Positions 63,421-64,000 of a stretch of 64,000 nt of DNA are shown here, piece after piece. The first letter of the stretch is position 1. Each line of letters begins with the position of its first letter. Under the pieces are notes generated by a model that had not been told where the DNA came from, made no database searches, and saw nothing but the letters and a program-made list of their open reading frames with translations. The position numbers were made by a program, and so were the translations under genes. The stretch is from Sinohyriopsis cumingii (lineage: Eukaryota; Mollusca; Bivalvia; Unionida; Unionidae): contig CM068828.1 of the NCBI GenBank assembly GCA_028554795.2, positions 8,937,314 to 9,001,313 on the forward strand. Reading direction: 5' to 3'.

Positions 63421-64000
63421 CATCACAATACAGATATGTCCTCTGTTAATAAAAATAGGATGAGGTTTAAACGATATCTTCTCGAAAAGCAATCCACTTA
63501 AGTAAAAGAAAATTGGATTTAAGGCATATTGTTATAGTGATTCTTAAGTATTTTATACAAATGATGGCAATTCAACATTAGGTATAGACGCCGATACTAA
63601 AGTGTTCAAAATCTATTATACATTTATTCTAATAAACGACTAAATAGAAGGGACCAAAGTGTGGGACATTATGCTGGAATAAATGCCTTTTAACCTTGTA
63701 CAAATGATTCCCATTTGTCTTCAATATTGCCGCCATTACTGACGGCATACAAACCTTAAGCAGTTTCTTCTAACAACGATTAGCAGAATGTATCTTAATT
63801 TAACACAAAGTATTATAGTTTGTTTTCTTTCTTTTTCCTTTGCTTTTGTCGTTATTTTTTCCTGAATTAATTAAATATATCTGCTTTCAATCGGTACTAA
63901 GGAAAACCTTTAAACGACATTCTCAAACACCTCTCAAAGTTTGACAGTATTTGACAGAATCTTACCTTTCACTTTTGTACAAAATTAGATCGATATTGCA
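63421..64000. other. Window end, no gene recognised
   Basis: AT-rich with stops in all frames. Confidence 0.5.

Overview
This is a eukaryotic, transposon-dense, mostly AT-rich intergenic window. Nothing in it looks bacterial: there are no operons with ribosome-binding sites and no intact tRNA or rRNA genes. The content points to a marine invertebrate, most likely a mollusc. The evidence is several tRNA-derived SINE families with (AAC)n tails, abundant (AC)n/(TC)n microsatellites, a Maverick/Polinton (adintovirus-like) element, ATTACG-type tandem repeats beside an integrase-like transposase, and Gypsy remnants. No complete host gene was recognised; two short exon-like pieces (15191-15355 and 61085-61240) are the only host-gene candidates. 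Species is an inference.

Layout. 1-3492: mostly unassigned AT-rich DNA with a degenerate tandem repeat. 3493-7539: a minus-strand Gypsy-class LTR retroelement (gag, protease, integrase in that order, 5' LTR at 6366-7539), truncated at a SINE and carrying a second SINE in its LTR. 7560-10790: an older, decayed minus-strand Gypsy element (gag, protease region, RT). 10.8-19.5 kb: no genes; MITEs (hAT-like 14901-15089; Harbinger-like 15995-16589 with a nested foldback) and several SINEs. 20.5-26.1 kb: ruins of an older Polinton (penton-like, packaging ATPase, PLA2-like, integrase and PolB remnants). 29.0-30.2 kb: an integrase-domain DNA transposon with one ATTACG-repeat terminus. 31675-36459: a 4.8 kb virus-like element with 250 bp inverted repeats and capsid-like remnants. 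36639-39038 and 58158-60557: two nearly identical 2.4 kb DNA transposons in opposite orientation, each with one intact 562-codon ORF, CACTGG/CCAGTG ends and a 3 bp target duplication. Between them lies the main object of the window.

40937-57026 is a 16.09 kb Polinton/adintovirus-like element with AG...CT ends, 356/374 bp terminal inverted repeats and a perfect 6 bp target-site duplication (ttcgtt). It carries protein-primed PolB, an FtsK/HerA-type packaging ATPase, two related basic proteins, an unidentified 212-aa protein, a chromodomain integrase fused to the C-terminal part of a penton-like protein, a pX-like core protein, a double-jelly-roll major capsid protein, a two-zinc-knuckle protein, and five small genes near the ends. 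It is young (ends and duplication intact) but shows three lesions: an in-frame TAG in PolB, a frame break in a T19 run in the zinc-knuckle gene, and loss of the adenain-like protease and the penton N-terminus at the integrase fusion.

The most striking observation is that all five small terminal genes, including one on the minus strand, are followed 22-34 nt after their stop codon by a 16 nt stem-loop that matches the metazoan replication-dependent histone mRNA 3' stem-loop (six-pair stem, TTTC loop, ACCCA/AGCCA flank), with a purine-rich GAAAAGA(A/G)A block about 15 nt further on, like a U7 histone downstream element. The PolB and capsid transcription units use AATAAA instead. The three right-arm stem-loop genes also share an upstream element (TTTTCCTTCACGT..GCGC then TATA). 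This suggests a mobile element that has adopted the host S-phase histone mRNA processing pathway for a subset of its genes. The sequence match is seen directly; the regulatory role is inference.
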